64,000 bases of DNA from Clostridium beijerinckii. Its GTDB lineage: Bacteria > Bacillota > Clostridia > Clostridiales > Clostridiaceae. The position numbers were made by a program, and so were the translations under genes. The stretch's first letter is position 1. Each line of letters starts with the position of its first letter. The notes beneath the pieces are model-generated. The model saw only the letters and a program-made list of their open reading frames with translations. It did not search any database and had not been told where the DNA came from. The stretch lies in assembly GCF_018223745.1 (NCBI RefSeq), contig NZ_CP073653.1, positions 1,231,001 to 1,295,000 of the forward strand. The letters are read 5' to 3'. Positions 25,688-35,637 of the stretch are shown one piece after another.

Positions 25688-26659
25688 ATGAGTAATATTA
25701 AAATTGCTGGAATTGGAGCATATCTTCCATCTCTAGTAGTTACTAATGATAGAATAAGTGAATTCGTTGAAACAAGTGATGAGTGGATAGTGCAAAGAAC
25801 AGGTATGAGAGAAAGAAGAATCTCAGAAGGAGAAAATACATCTGATATCTCAACAAAAGCAGCTAAGCTTGCACTTGAAAGAGCTGGTATTGATGCAAAA
25901 GATTTAGAGCTTATTATTGTTGCTACAATTAGTCCAGATATGTTTATACCATCGGTTGCATGTCTAGTTCAAAGTAATTTAGATGCAAGTAAGGCAGCTT
26001 GTTTTGATATAAGTGTTGCATGTTCAGGATTTGTATACGGCTTGGAGACAGCTAAAGCTTTAATGATGTCTATGAATTATAAAAATGCATTAGTAGTTGG
26101 AGCTGAAGTTCTTTCAAAAGTAACAGACTGGACAGACAGAAGCACTTGTATTTTATTTGGAGATGGTGCTGGTGCGGCTGTACTTAAGAGGGATGAGGCA
26201 CCAGGAATAATTAAATCATATTTAAGAGCGGATGGAAAAAAGGGGGAAGCACTTACTATAGGCGCTACTGATTTTGATACTCCTTTTTCAAAAGAAAAAA
26301 AATTAGCTAAAAGAACTATCGATATGAATGGTAGAGAAATACTTAGATTTGCAGTATCTGCAATAGATGAAGCCGTTACTGAAGTTATGAAAGATACTAA
26401 TGTTTCATTTGATGACATTAAATATATAGTACCTCACCAAGCAAATTATAGAATTATAAAATTAGCAGCAGAAAAGTTGAAATTAAGCGAAGATAAGTTT
26501 TATTTGAACTTAGAAAAGGTAGGAAATACATCAGCTGCAACAGTACCTATAGCTTTAAATGAAATGTATGAAAAAGGCTTACTAAATAAAGGTGATAAAA
26601 TTATTCTTGTCGCATTTGGTGGTGGGTTAACTTATGCAGCAACATTACTTGAGTGGTAA
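25688..26659 (+). CDS. fabH: 3-oxoacyl-ACP synthase III
   Basis: Starts fatty-acid synthesis by condensing acetyl-CoA with malonyl-ACP. 323 residues from the ATG at 25688, which has GAAGGAG in front; an ATG at 25673 overlaps the fabT stop and the ribosome site and is less likely. The catalytic triad is visible: Cys112 in VACSGFVYG, His in VPHQANYRI and Asn in KVGNTSAATVP. Confidence 0.95.
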   Translation: MSNIKIAGIGAYLPSLVVTNDRISEFVETSDEWIVQRTGMRERRISEGENTSDISTKAAKLALERAGIDAKDLELIIVATISPDMFIPSVACLVQSNLDASKAACFDISVACSGFVYGLETAKALMMSMNYKNALVVGAEVLSKVTDWTDRSTCILFGDGAGAAVLKRDEAPGIIKSYLRADGKKGEALTIGATDFDTPFSKEKKLAKRTIDMNGREILRFAVSAIDEAVTEVMKDTNVSFDDIKYIVPHQANYRIIKLAAEKLKLSEDKFYLNLEKVGNTSAATVPIALNEMYEKGLLNKGDKIILVAFGGGLTYAATLLEW

Positions 26660-27012
26660 TTAAAAATAATAGTTAAATAAGCTTTTATTATTTAACTTTA
26701 AAATAGATTTATATATAAGAATGGAATGGTTATGGAAACAAATATCATATCATTTGAGATTAAAATAATACAAGATGCAATTTAATATTTATAAAAAAAC
26801 CAATGTATAAACGTTGGAGAATATGAACTTATTTTTAACTTTTTAGTAATCTCATTGATAAAAATATGCTATAATAGTAAAATTACTTATCATAATAGGC
26901 AAAATGGCTATTATACATAGATAAGATTAAAATACAGGAAGTTCCATTATTATAGTAAGAGATAGTACATTAAGCGATATTTTGTGATTGGTAATGGTAG
27001 GAGGAATATGTT
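26660..27012 (+). promoter_or_regulatory. fabH-fabK spacer with internal promoter and hairpin
   Basis: No acpP or other gene fits here. A GTTAAATA/TATTTAAC hairpin (about 26673-26697) follows fabH without a T tract. An extended -10 TGCTATAAT lies at 26867-26875, followed by a CATAATAG...CTATTATA hairpin near 26890-26916. The fabK ribosome site AGGAGG is at 26999. An internal promoter for fabK onward is likely. Confidence 0.5.
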
Positions 27013-27954
27013 GTGGAAAAAAATAGAGTATGTGACCTGTTAAAAATAGAATATCCTATATTTCAAGGTGCTATGGCAAGAATTGCAGATGCATCTTTAG
27101 CTTCAGCAGTAAGTGAAGCTGGTGGACTTGGAATAATAACTGGGGCAGCACCAACTGAATGGGTAAGAGAACAGATAAAGAAAACAAAGGAATTAACCAA
27201 TAAGCCATTCGGTGTAAATATAATGTTAATGGCAGAAAATGCTGAGGAAATAGCAGAATTAGTATGTGAAGAAGGCGTATCTGTTGTTACAACTGGTGCA
27301 GGAAGTCCAGGAAAGTATATGGAAAAATGGAAGGCTCATGGAATAAAGGTTATACCAGTAGTAGCTTCTGTAGCACTAGCTAAAAGAATGGAAAAGTCAG
27401 GAGCTGATGCAATTATTGCAGAAGGTACTGAATCAGGTGGGCATGTAGGTCAGTTAACTACTATGACATTAGTACCACAAGTTGTTGATGCTGTAAGCGT
27501 ACCAGTTATAGCAGCTGGAGGAATAGGTGATGGTAGAGGAGTAGCTGCATCATTTATGCTAGGCGCTGAAGGAATTCAAGTTGGAACAAGATTCTTAGTG
27601 GCAAAAGAATGTACAATACATCAAAATTATAAAGATAAAGTACTAAAAGCCAATGATATAGATACAGAAGTAACAGGAAGACCAACAGGTCACCCAGTTA
27701 GAGTTCTAAGAAATAAGCTTGCAAGAACTTATCTTAAGTTAGAAAAAGAAGGAGCATCTGCTGAAGAATTAGAAAAGCTTGGAATTGGTGCGCTTAAAAA
27801 GGCTGTTGTAGATGGTGATGTGGATAATGGATCACTTATGTCAGGTCAAATAGCAGGACTTATTTGCAAGGAACAATCATGTAAGGAAATGATTGAAGAA
27901 TTATTTACAGAATCAAATGAAATATTTAAGCGTTTTGGAGGGAATCATGAATAG
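27013..27954 (+). CDS. fabK: Enoyl-ACP reductase II (FMN)
   Basis: Reduces trans-2-enoyl-ACP in the elongation cycle; a flavoprotein unrelated to FabI and not expected to be inhibited by triclosan. 313 residues from a GTG start with AGGAGG 8 bases upstream. TIM-barrel motifs PIFQGAMARIADASLASAVS (residues 14-33), EGTESGGHVGQL near 137, VIAAGGIGDGRGVAAS near 165 and LGAEGIQVGTRFL near 183 match the NPD/FabK family. It overlaps fabD by 8 bases. Confidence 0.95.
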   Translation: MEKNRVCDLLKIEYPIFQGAMARIADASLASAVSEAGGLGIITGAAPTEWVREQIKKTKELTNKPFGVNIMLMAENAEEIAELVCEEGVSVVTTGAGSPGKYMEKWKAHGIKVIPVVASVALAKRMEKSGADAIIAEGTESGGHVGQLTTMTLVPQVVDAVSVPVIAAGGIGDGRGVAASFMLGAEGIQVGTRFLVAKECTIHQNYKDKVLKANDIDTEVTGRPTGHPVRVLRNKLARTYLKLEKEGASAEELEKLGIGALKKAVVDGDVDNGSLMSGQIAGLICKEQSCKEMIEELFTESNEIFKRFGGNHE

Positions 27955-28891
27955 TAGTAAGACTGCATTTCTTTTTCCAGGTCAAGGAGTTCAAACTATT
28001 GGAATGGCAAAAGAACTTTGCGATAATATACCAGAATGTAAAGAAATATTAGATCGTAGTGAAGAAATTTTAAATATGCCTATTAAGAAAATGATGTTCG
28101 AAGGGCCAGAAGAAATTTTAACAGCAACAGAAAATGCACAACCTACAATACTTGTTGCATCACTTATCGCGTTAAAAGCACTAGAGATAAATGGCATTGA
28201 AGCAGATTATGCAGCAGGTCTTAGCTTAGGAGAATATGCAGCGTTAATATACGGGGGAGCACTTTCTTTAGAAGAAGGATTACTTCTTATAAAAGAAAGA
28301 GGAAGAATAATGGGTAGTGCGCTACCAGAAGGCCTTGGAAAAATGGCTGCTGTGTTAAAATTAAATGATGAAAAGATACAAGAATTATTAACTAGAGCAG
28401 GTGAATTTGGAATAGTTGAAGGGGCTAACTATAACTGCCCAGGCCAAGTAGTTATTTCAGGAGAAAACAAAGCAATCGATGAAGCCGTAAAAATTGCAAA
28501 AGAATTAGGAGGCCTTGGAATTCCGCTAAAGGTTAGTGGACCATTTCATAGTTCCCTTCTTGAGCCTGCAAGTGAAGAATTCTTTAATACTATAAAAAAT
28601 GTTGATATTAAAGAACTTGACAAAGTAGTTTATTCAAATGTTAAAGGGCTTCCTTATGAAAAAGAAGATGATGTTAAAGAATTATTAAAGAGACATATAA
28701 GAACATCAGTCCTTTTTGAAAAGACTATAAATCATATGATAGATAGCGGCGTTGATACATTTATAGAAGTAGGTCCTGGAAAAGCACTTAGAGGATTTGT
28801 TAAGAAAATAGATAAGAGTGCAAGTCTTTTAAATGTTGAGGATATGGATTCATTGAAAAATACAATTGATAAGATTAAAAGCAATCTTTAA
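27947..28891 (+). CDS. fabD: Malonyl-CoA:ACP transacylase
   Basis: Loads malonyl groups on acyl carrier protein. 314 residues from ATG 27947, behind TTGGAGGG inside the fabK 3' end. Motifs FLFPGQGVQTIGMAKE at the start, the nucleophile elbow GLSLGEYAAL with Ser93, and the catalytic His in VSGPFHSSLL near residue 200 are all present. Confidence 0.95.
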   Translation: MNSSKTAFLFPGQGVQTIGMAKELCDNIPECKEILDRSEEILNMPIKKMMFEGPEEILTATENAQPTILVASLIALKALEINGIEADYAAGLSLGEYAALIYGGALSLEEGLLLIKERGRIMGSALPEGLGKMAAVLKLNDEKIQELLTRAGEFGIVEGANYNCPGQVVISGENKAIDEAVKIAKELGGLGIPLKVSGPFHSSLLEPASEEFFNTIKNVDIKELDKVVYSNVKGLPYEKEDDVKELLKRHIRTSVLFEKTINHMIDSGVDTFIEVGPGKALRGFVKKIDKSASLLNVEDMDSLKNTIDKIKSNL

Positions 28892-29089
28892 TATATAAAT
28901 ATATATTTATTAAAAGTAAGTATCTGCATTTTTATCTTAACTGACACATGGTCTGCTAGGATTTTAAATGTAGGCTTATTATTGTAAAATATAGTAATAG
29001 TTATTTAGAATGAGTAGATGGATTATAAATGATTATTTGCAGCTCAGTTATAGGTTAATTGTTTATAACAATAGGAGGTAATTTAATAT

Positions 29090-29830
29090 ATGCTAAAAGG
29101 AAAATGTGCAATTGTTACAGGAGCATCAAGAGGAATTGGAAAGGCAATAGCTTTAAAGCTTGCATCTCTTGGAGCTAATATAGTTTTAAATTATAGAAGT
29201 AATGAAAAAGAAGCATTAGAAGTTGAAAATGAAATAAAAGGCATGGGTGTAGAAACTTTATGTGTAAAAGGTGATATATCTAAGTCAGAAGAAGTTGATA
29301 ATCTTATCAATTCTGCTAAAGAAAAATTTGGCACTATAGATATAATGGTAAATAATGCAGGAATCACAAAAGATGCATTAATAATCAGAATGAAAGAAGA
29401 AGATTTTGATAATGTTATTGATGTTAATCTAAAAGGTGTGTTTAACTGCTTAAAAGCTATAACTCCAATTATGATGAAACAAAAACATGGAAAGATAATA
29501 AATCTTTCATCAGTAGTTGGAATTACTGGAAATGCAGGTCAAGTAAATTATTCTGCGTCTAAAGCAGGAGTAATTGGAATGACAAAATCATTAGCTAGAG
29601 AAGTTGGTTCAAGAGGAATCACTGTAAATGCAGTAGCACCAGGATATATCGAAACAGATATGACAGAAGCTCTAGCAGATAAATACAAAGAAGAGATGAA
29701 GAAGACTATACCGCTTAAGAGATTAGGAAAAGCAAGTGATGTAGCAAATGTTGTAGCTTTCCTTGCAAGTGAAAGTGCAGATTATGTTACAGGGCAAGTT
29801 ATCCAGGTTGACGGTGGAATGTTAATGTAA
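29090..29830 (+). CDS. fabG: 3-oxoacyl-ACP reductase
   Basis: NADPH-dependent short-chain dehydrogenase, 246 residues. The cofactor loop is TGASRGIGKAIALKLASLG and the catalytic set is NNAG, Ser in INLSSVVG and YSASK. The C-terminal GQVIQVDGGM is standard. It has an AGGAGG ribosome site after a 198-base spacer that shows no gene or clear terminator. Confidence 0.95.
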   Translation: MLKGKCAIVTGASRGIGKAIALKLASLGANIVLNYRSNEKEALEVENEIKGMGVETLCVKGDISKSEEVDNLINSAKEKFGTIDIMVNNAGITKDALIIRMKEEDFDNVIDVNLKGVFNCLKAITPIMMKQKHGKIINLSSVVGITGNAGQVNYSASKAGVIGMTKSLAREVGSRGITVNAVAPGYIETDMTEALADKYKEEMKKTIPLKRLGKASDVANVVAFLASESADYVTGQVIQVDGGMLM

Positions 29831-29847
29831 TGGAGGAAGTTTGATTT

Positions 29848-31083
29848 ATGGAAAGAAGAGTAGTAATTACGGGGATGGGAGCTCTGACTCCGATAGGAAA
29901 TGATGTAAGTACGTTTTGGGATAATGCAAAAAGCGGAAAGCTAGGAATAGATTATATAACTTTAGTTGATAAAGATTTAGTAGATGTAAAAATAGCAGCA
30001 GAAGTTAAGGGCTTTGATCCAGATACTTTAATAGGTAAGAAAGAAGCAAAGAGATTAGATAGATTTGCTCAATTTGCTTTGGTTGCATCAGATGAAGCAA
30101 TAAAGAATTCAGGAATAGATTTAGAAAAAGAAAATCTAGAAAGATTTGGAGTAATGCTTGGATCTGGTATAGGTGGATTTGAAACTATTGAAACTGAATG
30201 TACTAAAATTGCAACTGGAAAGTCTAAAAGAGTATCTCCATTTTTCGTTCCTATGACAATAATAAATTTAGGTGCAGGAAATGTAGCTATTAAATATGGA
30301 TTAAGAGGACCATGTACATCAGCAGTAACTGCTTGTGCAACAGGAACAAACAATATTGGTGATGCATTTAGAACAATAAAACATGGTTATGCAGATGTAA
30401 TGCTTGCAGGTGGAGCAGAAGCACCTATAACTAGACTTGGAGTTACTGGATTTCATAGTATGAAGGCATTAAATTCAGGAAATGATCCAGAAAGAGCTTC
30501 TATCCCTTTCGATAAGGAAAGAGGCGGATTTGTAATGGGAGAAGGTGCAGGAGTTGTAATTCTTGAATCTTTAGAACATGCTGAAGCTAGAGGTGCAAAC
30601 ATCATAGCTGAAGTTGTAGGATATGGATCAACTTGTGATGCATATCATATTACATCTCCAGATCCAGAAGGAGCAGGAGCTTCAAGAGCTATGGCTGATG
30701 CGTTGCAAGAGGCAGGAATTAAACCAGAACAAGTTTCTTATATAAATGCTCATGGAACTTCAACAGAATTAAATGATAAATTTGAAACAGCAGCTATTAA
30801 AAAGGCGTTTGGAGAAGATGCATACAAAGTTCCAATATCTTCAACAAAATCTATGACAGGTCATCTTTTAGGAGCAGCAGGAGCAATAGAAGCAATAATA
30901 TGTGCAAAGGCTCTTGAAGAAGGATTTATCCCGCCAACAATCGGATATGAAACAAAAGATGAAGAATTAGATTTAGATTATGTGCCTAACGTTGGAAGAA
31001 AGCAAGATTTAGAATATGCACTTACTAACTCTTTAGGCTTTGGTGGACATAATGCCACTTTACTTTTGAAAAAGTGGAAATAA
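29848..31083 (+). CDS. fabF: 3-oxoacyl-ACP synthase II
   Basis: Elongating condensing enzyme, 411 residues. The active-site Cys163 is in VTACATGTNNIGDA; the two His are in INAHGTSTELND and TKSMTGHLLGAAGA. The C-terminal SLGFGGHNATLL is typical. It lies 17 bases after fabG with TGGAGGA. Confidence 0.96.
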   Translation: MERRVVITGMGALTPIGNDVSTFWDNAKSGKLGIDYITLVDKDLVDVKIAAEVKGFDPDTLIGKKEAKRLDRFAQFALVASDEAIKNSGIDLEKENLERFGVMLGSGIGGFETIETECTKIATGKSKRVSPFFVPMTIINLGAGNVAIKYGLRGPCTSAVTACATGTNNIGDAFRTIKHGYADVMLAGGAEAPITRLGVTGFHSMKALNSGNDPERASIPFDKERGGFVMGEGAGVVILESLEHAEARGANIIAEVVGYGSTCDAYHITSPDPEGAGASRAMADALQEAGIKPEQVSYINAHGTSTELNDKFETAAIKKAFGEDAYKVPISSTKSMTGHLLGAAGAIEAIICAKALEEGFIPPTIGYETKDEELDLDYVPNVGRKQDLEYALTNSLGFGGHNATLLLKKWK

Positions 31084-31116
31084 TGAAGATATATTTGGTA
31101 AAATAAAAAGTGTTAC

Positions 31117-31200
31117 ATATATTTTATGCCAGAAAAGTTAAATGCAGTTAATAAGAAATATTAACTTTTTGAATGTGACTTAGTACGGCATAAAATATAT
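31117..31200. repeat. 84-bp palindrome in the fab/acc operon
   Basis: The outer arms ATATATTTTATGCC and GGCATAAAATATAT are perfectly complementary. An inner pair, GAAAAGTTAA with TTAACTTTTT, extends the fold. There is no T tract, so it is not a standard terminator; it may be a small MITE or an mRNA-stability hairpin. Confidence 0.7.
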
Positions 31201-31220
31201 AAATAATATTTTTGAATAAG

Positions 31221-31474
31221 ATATATATATACATTGCAAAAAATAATTCCTAAGAATAATTCTAAAAATATTACAAGAATTTCATACGTAAATGTGAATT
31301 GATAATTGATAATTGTGCATTGTGAAATGATAATTGTGAATTGTGCATTGAATTATGAATTGAGCATTGCGAATTGAAATGTGAATTGATAATTGAGCAT
31401 TGTGCATTAAGCTGTGAATTGTGCATTGTGCATTGTGAATTGATAATTATGAATTGTGAATTGCAACATATATA
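31221..31474. repeat. Family C element with about 24 heptanucleotide repeats
   Basis: Ends ATATATATACATTGCAAAA and TTGCAACATATATA. From about 31292 to 31463 the sequence parses into consecutive 7-base words TGTGAAT, TGTGCAT, TGATAAT, TGAGCAT and TATGAAT with few slips. Such 7-bp arrays recall the heptanucleotide STRR repeats known from cyanobacteria. It lies inside the fab/acc operon, immediately before accB. Confidence 0.85.
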
Positions 31475-31490
31475 AGAGGAGGATATTTTT

Positions 31491-32006
31491 ATGGACTTTG
31501 AAAAAATTAAAGAGCTTGTTAAATTGGTTGACTCTTCAAGTTTAGCCTTTTTTGAGCTTCAAAGTGGAAATGATCATATAAAGATGGATAAATCATTAAC
31601 TAGAGGATTAGCTGATAATGGCTCAGGAAATTATACTCCAGCTGTAAATAATCAGGTTAACACTGCTGCTAGTTCACTTAGTTCAGTAGAAAGATCAGAA
31701 AATCATATAGTGGAGAAAGAAGAAGTAAAGGCTGCTGAAAAAGAAGTAGTTATAGACGATAAGGATGTAAGTATTATAACTTCTCCTATGGTTGGAACAT
31801 TTTACTCTTCAGCATCACCAGAAAGCTCACCTTTCGTAGAAGTTGGCGGCACAGTTTCTAAGGGAAAGGTTATTTGCATTATAGAAGCTATGAAGCTTAT
31901 GAATGAAATCGAAAGCGAATATAATGGAGTAATAGTAGAACGCTTAGCTAATGACGGAGATATGGTAGAATATGGCCAGCCATTATTTAAGGTTAAGGGG
32001 GAATAA
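31491..32006 (+). CDS. accB: Acetyl-CoA carboxylase biotin carboxyl carrier protein
   Basis: 171 residues. An N-terminal helical domain (1-33) and a flexible acidic linker lead to the biotinyl domain (about 92-170). The biotin-accepting Lys135 is in IEAMKLMNEIE, and SPMVGTFYSS is the usual start of the barrel. It carries carboxyl groups between AccC and AccAD. Confidence 0.96.
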   Translation: MDFEKIKELVKLVDSSSLAFFELQSGNDHIKMDKSLTRGLADNGSGNYTPAVNNQVNTAASSLSSVERSENHIVEKEEVKAAEKEVVIDDKDVSIITSPMVGTFYSSASPESSPFVEVGGTVSKGKVICIIEAMKLMNEIESEYNGVIVERLANDGDMVEYGQPLFKVKGE

Positions 32007-32009
32007 TTA

Positions 32010-32438
32010 ATGCTTAACATAAATGAAATAAAAAAGATTATACCACATAGATACCCAATGCTTTTAGTAGATAGAGTAACTGAAATGGAAATAGAAGAAA
32101 AACAATTTGTAAGAGGATATAAAAATGTTTCTGCAAATGAAGCATTCTTTCAAGGGCATTATCCAGAAGAACCAATTATGCCAGGAGTACTTCAAGTTGA
32201 AGCTTTAGCTCAAACAGGAACAGTTGCTATTCTTTCAATGGAAAGATTTAAAGGTAAGACTCCATTATTTGCAGGTATAAATAAAGTTAGATTTAAAGGA
32301 AAAGTTGTACCTGGAGATAAGCTTGATTTATATTGTGAAATTATTAAGATTAAAGGACCTATAGGTATTGGAAAAGGGATTGCCTCAGTAGATGGAAAAA
32401 CAGTTTGTGAAGCTGAAATACTTTTTGCGTTGCAGTAG
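32010..32438 (+). CDS. fabZ: 3-hydroxyacyl-ACP dehydratase
   Basis: 142-residue hot-dog fold dehydratase. [12 protein letters not shown] and the catalytic His in [20 protein letters not shown] (Glu about 14 residues later) identify FabZ. Three bases separate it from accB. No fabA is seen, so unsaturated chains must be made by another route. Confidence 0.96.
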   Translation: MLNINEIKKIIPHRYPMLLVDRVTEMEIEEKQFVRGYKNVSANEAFFQGHYPEEPIMPGVLQVEALAQTGTVAILSMERFKGKTPLFAGINKVRFKGKVVPGDKLDLYCEIIKIKGPIGIGKGIASVDGKTVCEAEILFALQ

Positions 32439-32452
32439 GATAGGTGATAAAA

Positions 32453-33805
32453 ATGTTAAAGAAAGTGCTAATTGCCAACAGAGGAGAAATTGCAGTTAGA
32501 ATAATTAGAGCTTGTAGAGAAATGGGAATAAGTACAGTAGCTGTTTATTCAGAAATAGATAAAGAAGCACTTCATACTCAACTTGCAGATGAAGCTGTAT
32601 GTATTGGTTCTGCAATGCCTAAAGATAGTTATTTAAACATAACAAACATTCTAAGTGCATGTGTTTTAACTGGAGCTGACGCTATACATCCAGGGTTTGG
32701 ATTTTTATCAGAAAATCCTAAATTCGCAAAGATGTGTAGACAATGCAATATTAAATTTATAGGTCCTGATTATGAGACAATTGAGCTTATGGGAAATAAG
32801 GCTAAAGCAAGAGAAATTATGAAAGCTTCTGGTGTTCCTGTAGTACCTGGATATGAAGGTGAAATAAGAGATGAAGCCCATGCTTTAGAAATTGCAAAAG
32901 GTATTGGATACCCAATAATGATAAAAGCATCAGCAGGTGGCGGCGGTAAAGGAATAAGAGTTGCTAATAATGATGAAGAATTCTTAATGGGCTTTAAAAC
33001 TGCTAAAACAGAAGCAAAAGCTTGTTTTGGGGATGATTCATTATATATAGAAAAATTTGTTCAAAAGCCAAAGCATATTGAATTTCAAATATTAGCCGAT
33101 GAACATGGCCATGTTATACATTTATGTGAAAGAGAATGCTCGATGCAAAGAAAGAACCAAAAGGTTTTAGAAGAAGCACCATCAAATGTATTAACAGAAG
33201 AATTAAGAGCTAAAATGGGTGAAATTGCAAAGAAAGCAGCTCTAGCTGTAGATTATAAGAATGCAGGAACTATAGAATTCTTGTTTGATAGAGATAATAA
33301 TTTCTACTTCATGGAAATGAATACTAGAATACAAGTAGAGCATCCAATTACTGAAATGATTACAGGTATAGACTTAGTAAAAGAACAATTGAAGATAGCT
33401 TCAGGAGAAAAATTAGCTTATACTCAAGATGATATAAAGATTAAAGGTCATGCAATAGAATGTAGAGTTAATGCAGAAGATCCAGAACATGATTTCAGAC
33501 CATGTCCAGGAACAATCGAAGAGCTTTGTGTCCCAGGGGGTATGGGAGTAAGAGTTGATTCAGCTATATTCTGTGGGTATAAAATTCCTCATTGCTATGA
33601 TTCTATGATAGCTAAATTAATTACTTTTGGTGATAATAGAAATGAAGCTATTGTAAAAATGGATAGAGCATTAGCAGAATTTGCAGTAGGTGGGGTAAAA
33701 ACTAATATTGATTTTGAATTATCAATACTTCATACTAAAGAATTCTTAGAAGGAGATTATGATACTTCATTTTTAGCAGAAAAGATGGTGAAGAAGAATG
33801 CTTAA
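32453..33805 (+). CDS. accC: Biotin carboxylase
   Basis: 450 residues from ATG 32453; the in-frame GTG at 32444 overlaps the ribosome site GGATAGGTG. An ATP-grasp enzyme that carboxylates biotin on Acc[21 protein letters not shown] at the start, the glycine loop [14 protein letters not shown] near residue 159, and [16 protein letters not shown] near residue 287. It overlaps accD by 8 bases. Confidence 0.96.
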   Translation: MLKKVLIANRGEIAVRIIRACREMGISTVAVYSEIDKEALHTQLADEAVCIGSAMPKDSYLNITNILSACVLTGADAIHPGFGFLSENPKFAKMCRQCNIKFIGPDYETIELMGNKAKAREIMKASGVPVVPGYEGEIRDEAHALEIAKGIGYPIMIKASAGGGGKGIRVANNDEEFLMGFKTAKTEAKACFGDDSLYIEKFVQKPKHIEFQILADEHGHVIHLCERECSMQRKNQKVLEEAPSNVLTEELRAKMGEIAKKAALAVDYKNAGTIEFLFDRDNNFYFMEMNTRIQVEHPITEMITGIDLVKEQLKIASGEKLAYTQDDIKIKGHAIECRVNAEDPEHDFRPCPGTIEELCVPGGMGVRVDSAIFCGYKIPHCYDSMIAKLITFGDNRNEAIVKMDRALAEFAVGGVKTNIDFELSILHTKEFLEGDYDTSFLAEKMVKKNA

Positions 33806-34661
33806 GGATTTATTTGTAAAAAGACAATATGCAACTGTTAAATCCTCAACGTTAAAAAAGAGTGTTTCTGAAGAAAAGCCTAATATACCATCAGGTATGT
33901 GGGAAAAATGTGATAAGTGTAATTCGATGATATATGCAGAAGACTTAGAAAATTCTAAGTTCGTTTGTGCAACTTGTGGTCATCATTTTAGACTTAATGC
34001 AAAAGAAAGAATAAAAGTATTTTTTGATAAAGATACTTTTAAGGAATTCTGGAAAGACTTAAAAACTACTAATCCATTAGATTTTAAAGGCTATGAAGAA
34101 AAGTTAAAAAGCACTAAGACTGATAGTACAGAAGCTGTTGTTACTGGAGTTGGAAAGCTAAATGGTATAGAAGTAGCATGTGCTATTATGGATAGCTTCT
34201 TTATGATGGGAAGTATGGGGACTGTAGTTGGTGAAAAGATTACAAGACTTATAGAACATGCCACAGAAAATAAGCTTCCATTAATGATTTTTACAGCATC
34301 TGGCGGTGCTAGAATGCAGGAAGGTATTTTTTCACTTATGCAAATGGCAAAAATAAGTGCAGCTCTAGCAAAGCATAGTGAAGCTGGTCTTTTATATATT
34401 TCTATATTAACAGATCCAACAACTGGAGGAGTAACTGCAAGTTTTGCAATGGAAGGTGACATCATTTTAAGTGAGCCGAATGCATTAATAGGATTTGCAG
34501 GAAGAAGAGTTATTGAGAACACAATTAAAGAAACTCTTCCAGATAATTTTCAAAAAGCAGAATTTTTACTTGAAAAAGGTTTTGTTGATGCCATTGTTGA
34601 AAGAAAGAATATGAGGGCATGTATATATAAAATTCTTATTTTGCATGGAGTGAGGAATTAA
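33798..34661 (+). CDS. accD: Acetyl-CoA carboxylase carboxyltransferase beta subunit
   Basis: 287 residues. The N-terminal four-cysteine zinc ribbon, CDKCNSM and CATCGHHF (residues 36-60), is followed by the crotonase-like domain with [12 protein letters not shown], the oxyanion-hole turn in [16 protein letters not shown], and [12 protein letters not shown]. It works as a complex with AccA, which starts 3 bases downstream. Confidence 0.95.
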   Translation: MLKDLFVKRQYATVKSSTLKKSVSEEKPNIPSGMWEKCDKCNSMIYAEDLENSKFVCATCGHHFRLNAKERIKVFFDKDTFKEFWKDLKTTNPLDFKGYEEKLKSTKTDSTEAVVTGVGKLNGIEVACAIMDSFFMMGSMGTVVGEKITRLIEHATENKLPLMIFTASGGARMQEGIFSLMQMAKISAALAKHSEAGLLYISILTDPTTGGVTASFAMEGDIILSEPNALIGFAGRRVIENTIKETLPDNFQKAEFLLEKGFVDAIVERKNMRACIYKILILHGVRN

Positions 34662-34663
34662 TT

Positions 34664-35482
34664 ATGGATAAAGATTTTATGAAAATTAATGTAACACCAT
34701 GGGAAAGTGTTGAAATAGCAAGGCACAAAGACAGACCATCTGGGCAATATTATATAGAAACTATATTTAAAGATTTCATTGAATTTCATGGAGACAGAAA
34801 CTTTGGTGATGATCAAGCTATAATTGGTGGAATCGCATCTATTAATGATATAAATGTTACAGTTATAGCAATAACTAAAGGATCAAATACTAGTGAGTAT
34901 ATAAAAAGAAATTTTGGAATGCCTAATCCGGAAGGATATAGAAAAGCATTAAGACTTATGAAGCAGGCTGAAAAATTTAAAAGACCTGTAATTTGTTTTA
35001 TAGATACTATGGGAGCATTTCCAGGTATGGGAGCAGAAGAAAGAGGTCAAGGGCAGGCTATAGCAAATAATCTTTTTGAATTAAGTAGATTAAAGACACC
35101 AATAATTTCAATTATAACAGGTGAAGGCGAAAGTGGAGGAGCTTTAGCTTTAGCAGTTGCAGATAAAATCTTTATGTTAGAACATTCTATATATTCAGTT
35201 CTTTCACCAGAAGGATTTGCTTCGATTCTATGGAAAGATCCAAACAGAGTTAAAGAAGCAGCAGCAGTTGCGAAAATTACTGCTAAAGATTTAAAGGGTT
35301 TTGATATAATTGATGGTATCGTAAAAGAACCTAGGGGTGGTGCACATAAAAACCCTGTTAAAGCAGCAGAGGCTCTTAAGAAAACAATTGTAGATAACTT
35401 GTTAGAGTTAAAAGAAAAAGATTTAAACGAACTAATAGATAATAGATATAATAAATTCAGAGCTATGGGGAATTTTTATTAA
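34664..35482 (+). CDS. accA: Acetyl-CoA carboxylase carboxyltransferase alpha subunit
   Basis: 272 residues, shorter at the N-terminus than the E. coli protein, as in other clostridia. GDDQAIIGGIASINDINVTV, FIDTMGAFPGMGAEERGQGQ and TGEGESGGALALAVADKIFML are the family motifs. Last gene of the fatty-acid cluster. No clear terminator directly follows; family A palindromes begin within 20 bases. Confidence 0.95.
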   Translation: MDKDFMKINVTPWESVEIARHKDRPSGQYYIETIFKDFIEFHGDRNFGDDQAIIGGIASINDINVTVIAITKGSNTSEYIKRNFGMPNPEGYRKALRLMKQAEKFKRPVICFIDTMGAFPGMGAEERGQGQAIANNLFELSRLKTPIISIITGEGESGGALALAVADKIFMLEHSIYSVLSPEGFASILWKDPNRVKEAAAVAKITAKDLKGFDIIDGIVKEPRGGAHKNPVKAAEALKKTIVDNLLELKEKDLNELIDNRYNKFRAMGNFY

Positions 35483-35496
35483 TTTTATAGTATGAA

Positions 35497-35637
35497 TCTA
35501 TAGATATCCACTAAGACCTGAACTTATTCATATAACTCGCCGAAATGAATAACATACTTTTATTCCAGTTTCTGGTTTGAAGATATTTCATGGTGTAAGT
35601 ATAGTTTATGATTGTGTTATCTATATAGATAAACAAT
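35497..35637. repeat. Family A element A8, internally deleted
   Basis: Begins ATCTATAGATATCCACTAAG and ends GTTATCTATATAGATAAAC. The outer arm GACCTGAACTTATTCATATAACTCGCCGAAATGAATAA is the reverse complement of the right arm of A3/A7, but most of the second arm is missing. Confidence 0.7.

Larger units (their letters stand above)
31084..31490. other. fabF-accB spacer with two repeats
   Basis: No gene. First a perfect 14-bp inverted repeat (31117-31130 and 31187-31200), then a family C element with a long heptamer array (31221-31474). The accB ribosome site AGAGGAGG directly follows. Confidence 0.8.

Noticed and set aside
31117..31200. Intrinsic terminator between fabF and accB
   Set aside because: The long stem lacks a T tract and accB/fabZ/accC/accD/accA follow in the same direction.
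31292..31463. CRISPR array
   Set aside because: The repeats are 7 bp, contiguous and without unique spacers; no cas genes are nearby.
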